From NCBI GenBank assembly GCA_024699595.1, contig JAILPG010000325.1, forward strand, positions 1-36,121: a stretch of 36,121 bases of DNA, in the 5' to 3' direction. The DNA comes from Lachnospiraceae bacterium (GTDB taxonomy: Bacteria > Bacillota_A > Clostridia > Lachnospirales > Lachnospiraceae). Below the pieces are notes generated by a model. It was given only the letters and a program-made list of their open reading frames with translations, ran no database searches and was not told the origin of the DNA. The position numbers and the translations under genes are program-made. Shown here one piece after another: positions 33,735 through 36,121 of this stretch (positions within the stretch are counted from its first letter, which is position 1; each line of letters opens with the position of its first letter).

Positions 33735-34897
33735 GTTAAGAATCTGCTGGAGTCAGCATCCTCTGAGGATCCGTTCGTAACTGCTGCGAAGAAGTCCTCT
33801 ACATAAGTTGCTGTATTAGCCTTTGCATCCTCGAAGTCATAATCGATAACGTTGTCGGGATCAAGACCAAACTGTGCAGCCTCCTCAGGCTGTGTAGCAT
33901 TGTCGATAACCAAGAACTGATATGACTCATTTTCCTTTGCGATATTTACGCAGTCAGGTGAAAGTGCATATTCGATCCAGAGCTTTGCTGCATTGGGATG
34001 CTTTGCTCCCTTGAAGATAGCTGTTGCACCGATCTCAAAGCTTGTTCCGCTTGCGGGGATGATAAGCTCGATGTTGTCATAACCTGCAAGGATCTGTGTG
34101 ATACCGTCATGAAGAAATCCGATACCGATTACACATTCGCCGGGGCCTACCATCTTGGAAGGACCTGAGCCGCTCTTTGTGTACTGATAGATATTCTTGT
34201 CAAGAGCCTTGAAGTATTCCATTGCCTCGTCATGACCCTTCATCTGTACCATGGTGTTGATGATGAGCTTTGCGGTTCCTGCCGTTGAAGGGTTGGACAT
34301 TCCGATAAGTCCCTCATATGAAGGATCAAGAAGATCATCCCAGTCCTTGGGAGCTTCAAGTCCCAGACGGTCAAGCTCTTCCTTGTTTACCATGAAGCCA
34401 AGGATTCCCTTGTAGATACCGAACCAGTTGTTGTCTGCATCCTTGTAGGTATCAGAGATAAGATGTGAAGCATTCTTTGCATCGTAGGGCTCAAGGAGTC
34501 CTGCTACAACTGCCTCGTTATAGGGATCTGTTGTGCCGCCGAACCATACATCGCCTGAAGGATTTCCTGCTTCTTCCTCGATCTTGGTATAAACTTCACC
34601 GGTTGAAAGACGCTGATAATCAACATGGATTCCGTAAAGCTCTTCGAACTTCTGACATGCTGCGGATAAATATGCCTCCTCGCATGAACCGTAAACCGTA
34701 AGAGAACCGTCAGCCTGTGCTGCTGCTACAAGATCAGCATCGGCAGCATCTGTGCTGTCCGCTGTATCAGTTGTTTCAGTAGTCTCGGTTGCAGGTGCAT
34801 CCGTTTTAGGAGTCTCTGCTGTCGGTACAGTGCCTGCGCATGCAGCCAAAACCGTCATTGCTCCGGCAAGTACTAATGCCATCACTTTTCTTTTCAT
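33728..34897 (-). CDS. Substrate-binding lipoprotein of an iron/AfuA-type ABC importer
   Basis: 389 residues. The signal peptide ends in VLAACAG, so it is lipid-anchored; a Thr/Ala-rich linker follows and then a family-1 binding-protein fold (SLTVYGSCEEAYLSAACQKF near residue 65, GDVWFGGTTDPYNEA near 115). Relatives bind ferric iron, phosphonates or, for AfuA, hexose phosphates. A YesM/YesN-like two-component system just upstream in transcription order favours a small organic phosphate or sugar as substrate, but this is inference. GGGAGGAAA precedes the ATG. Its stop codon lies inside a hairpin. Confidence 0.9.
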   Translation of the reverse strand: MKRKVMALVLAGAMTVLAACAGTVPTAETPKTDAPATETTETTDTADSTDAADADLVAAAQADGSLTVYGSCEEAYLSAACQKFEELYGIHVDYQRLSTGEVYTKIEEEAGNPSGDVWFGGTTDPYNEAVVAGLLEPYDAKNASHLISDTYKDADNNWFGIYKGILGFMVNKEELDRLGLEAPKDWDDLLDPSYEGLIGMSNPSTAGTAKLIINTMVQMKGHDEAMEYFKALDKNIYQYTKSGSGPSKMVGPGECVIGIGFLHDGITQILAGYDNIELIIPASGTSFEIGATAIFKGAKHPNAAKLWIEYALSPDCVNIAKENESYQFLVIDNATQPEEAAQFGLDPDNVIDYDFEDAKANTATYVEDFFAAVTNGSSEDADSSRFLTE

Positions 34898-35099
34898 TGT
34901 GTTTCCTCCCTTTTTATTATTTCCGTCCGATGCCTGATAATCATTGGAAACCGTATCATCCGGTCCGCGCTATTATGCAAAATGCATCAGACTTTTAACT
35001 TTGTTATCTGGATTTTAATAAAAATGCACAAAAAATAACAGTGGAAAAAACACATATATGTTTAGAAATTTTGATATGAATATTTCAATACGAACTCTT

Positions 35100-35128
35100 A
35101 AAGACCGGACTATGATATCCGGTTCTTT
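35100..35128 (-). terminator. Terminator after the response-regulator gene
   Basis: AAAGACCGGA (35100-35109) pairs with TCCGG-TTCTTT (35118-35128) with one bulge; it begins two bases past the stop of the regulator gene. The T-run is short, so it may be partly read through. Confidence 0.5.
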
Positions 35129-35129
35129 A

Positions 35130-35888
35130 TCATTCGCGAAAACGGTCCTGATATTCGGAAGGAGTCACTCCCACGTATTTTTTAAAGGATACGCTGAAAT
35201 ATGTGATATCACGATAGCCTACGGCCTCGGCGACCTCATAGACCTTGTGTGAATAGTCCTGAAGCAGCTTTTTGGCAGCTCTCATCCTGCAGTCGAGGAC
35301 ATAGTTTGACATGGTAAAGCTCGATTCCTTACGGAACAGATGGCTTAAATGCCCGGCACTTACGCCTATGGCCTGCGCGACCTTTGCGGCGGAAAGATCC
35401 GGATCGGAATAGTTGGCATCGATATATGAAAGGGCAGCCGTTAGATATTTGCTCTTGTCGCCCTTCTTAAGCGAAAGCTCCGAAGGCTGCTCTTCGCTCT
35501 TTTTATCTGATTTTTTAAGATATCTGTTAAGTGTCTTCTTTATCGATTCCTCAAGCACGTTATCCTTAAAGGGCTTGAGGACATAATCCCTCGCTCCTAC
35601 CTTTATCGCCTGCTGGGCATAGGCAAAATCATCATATGCGGTCAGAAATATCATGACCGGCATCATCTTTTCCTTTTCAAGTATCTGGGCCATCTCAAGA
35701 CCAGACATCTTTGGCATCCTGATATCGGTAATGACAAGATCCGGACGCAGTCTCTTTATGATCTCAAGACCCTCCTGTCCGTTTCCCGCTTCGCCGACCA
35801 CCATGCAGTCTATGCTGCTCCAGTCGGTATCCCTGATTATTCCCTGTCTTACTATTGTCTCGTCTTCGACAACTACTACCCTATACAT
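35130..35888 (-). CDS. YesN-like response regulator with AraC-type output
   Basis: 252 residues. An N-terminal receiver domain with acidic pocket (VVEDE) and phospho-acceptor D55 in LVITDIRMPK, and the conserved Lys in VLKPF, is joined to a C-terminal AraC-type DNA-binding domain (SAAKVAQAIGVSAGHLSHLFRKESS and VYEVAEAVGYRDITYFSVSFKKYVG). With the kinase gene eight bases upstream it forms a two-component system, and by position it should control the importer genes 34897-30692. AGGGG precedes the ATG. Confidence 0.93.
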   Translation of the reverse strand: MYRVVVVEDETIVRQGIIRDTDWSSIDCMVVGEAGNGQEGLEIIKRLRPDLVITDIRMPKMSGLEMAQILEKEKMMPVMIFLTAYDDFAYAQQAIKVGARDYVLKPFKDNVLEESIKKTLNRYLKKSDKKSEEQPSELSLKKGDKSKYLTAALSYIDANYSDPDLSAAKVAQAIGVSAGHLSHLFRKESSFTMSNYVLDCRMRAAKKLLQDYSHKVYEVAEAVGYRDITYFSVSFKKYVGVTPSEYQDRFRE

Positions 35889-35896
35889 TTTTTCCC

Positions 35897-36121
35897 CTAT
35901 GCCTGTCTTATCGGAAGCCTGTAGGTGACCACGGTACCCACGCCCTTTTCCGATTCGATCTTTAGTCCGTAATCTTCCCCGTAATGGAGCTTTATTATCG
36001 CATTCACATGATGAAGACCGATGCTGCCGTGACCGTAATTTCTTTCATTCATCGGAGCAAATCCGGTATCGTTCATCCTTTTTACCGTCTCTTCATCTAT
36101 GCCGCAGCCGTTATCCTTTAC
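35897..36121 (-). CDS. Sensor histidine kinase, C-terminal part (YesM-like), cut by window end
   Basis: 74 codons before a TAG at 35899-35897, open to the window edge. The translation contains the ATPase N/G box DNGCGID and the HGSIGLHHVNAIIKLHYGEDYG segment of the HATPase domain typical of YesM kinases. The missing N-terminus should hold membrane segments and the phosphorylated His. It is not a pseudogene, just partial. Eight bases separate it from the regulator gene. Confidence 0.88.
   Translation of the reverse strand, partial: VKDNGCGIDEETVKRMNDTGFAPMNERNYGHGSIGLHHVNAIIKLHYGEDYGLKIESEKGVGTVVTYRLPIRQA

Overview
The window looks like chromosomal DNA of a Lachnospiraceae-type Firmicute, close in style to Butyrivibrio or Pseudobutyrivibrio. 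The reasons are purine-rich AGGAGG ribosome sites, lipoproteins and sugar importers of the clostridial type, moderate GC, and an alpha-galactoside locus with two GH36 enzymes. The genus assignment is inference only. Most genes are on the minus strand.

Region 1 (about 1-7.2 kb) is accessory DNA. It is a run of minus-strand small and hypothetical genes, several coupled by stop/start overlaps. It includes a PARG-like ADP-ribose glycohydrolase, a HAD phosphatase of the RNA-repair-associated type, truncated pieces of an R2K-like ATP-grasp protein and of a metallophosphoesterase, a zinc-ribbon protein and an extra ClpP with no Clp ATPase beside it. A tRNA T-arm-like fragment at 1824-1847 may be an old integration scar. 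The PARG and ClpP genes are preceded by near-superimposable structured leaders (5241-5317 and 7079-7154) with a compensatory base-pair change. This is the strongest new signal in the window.

Region 2 (7.2-20.98 kb) is carbohydrate catabolism. It holds a LacI regulator, L-fucose isomerase with a LacI-type operator, a lipoprotein, a GatY/KbaY-like class II aldolase, a divergent GH36 enzyme, an MsmEFG-type sugar importer without its ATPase, a canonical GH36 alpha-galactosidase and a divergent AraC regulator. A shared 21-bp site lies in the promoters of the GH36 gene and of the binding-protein gene, which suggests an AraC regulon. The importer operon carries a 14-bp-period tandem repeat plus a terminator-like hairpin between the binding protein and the permeases. 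The AraC gene has a leader with several strong hairpins.

Region 3 (21-28.3 kb) holds a 605-residue membrane and coiled-coil protein, an HI0933-type flavoprotein overlapping a HAD phosphatase, a TPR-GGDEF diguanylate cyclase, a DUF4867 protein and an acidic duplicated lipoprotein.

Region 4 (28.3-36.1 kb) holds, in transcription order, a YesM/YesN-like two-component pair (kinase cut by the window end), then an AfuA/FbpA-like binding protein, a fused double permease, an ATPase, a CPA2 antiporter and an MgtC-like protein. The last genes are tightly spaced and probably cotranscribed. A cluster of hairpins bounded by 22-bp direct repeats, then a strong terminator, separates the binding protein from the permease. 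No rRNA, complete tRNA, CRISPR array, transposase or integrase gene was seen.
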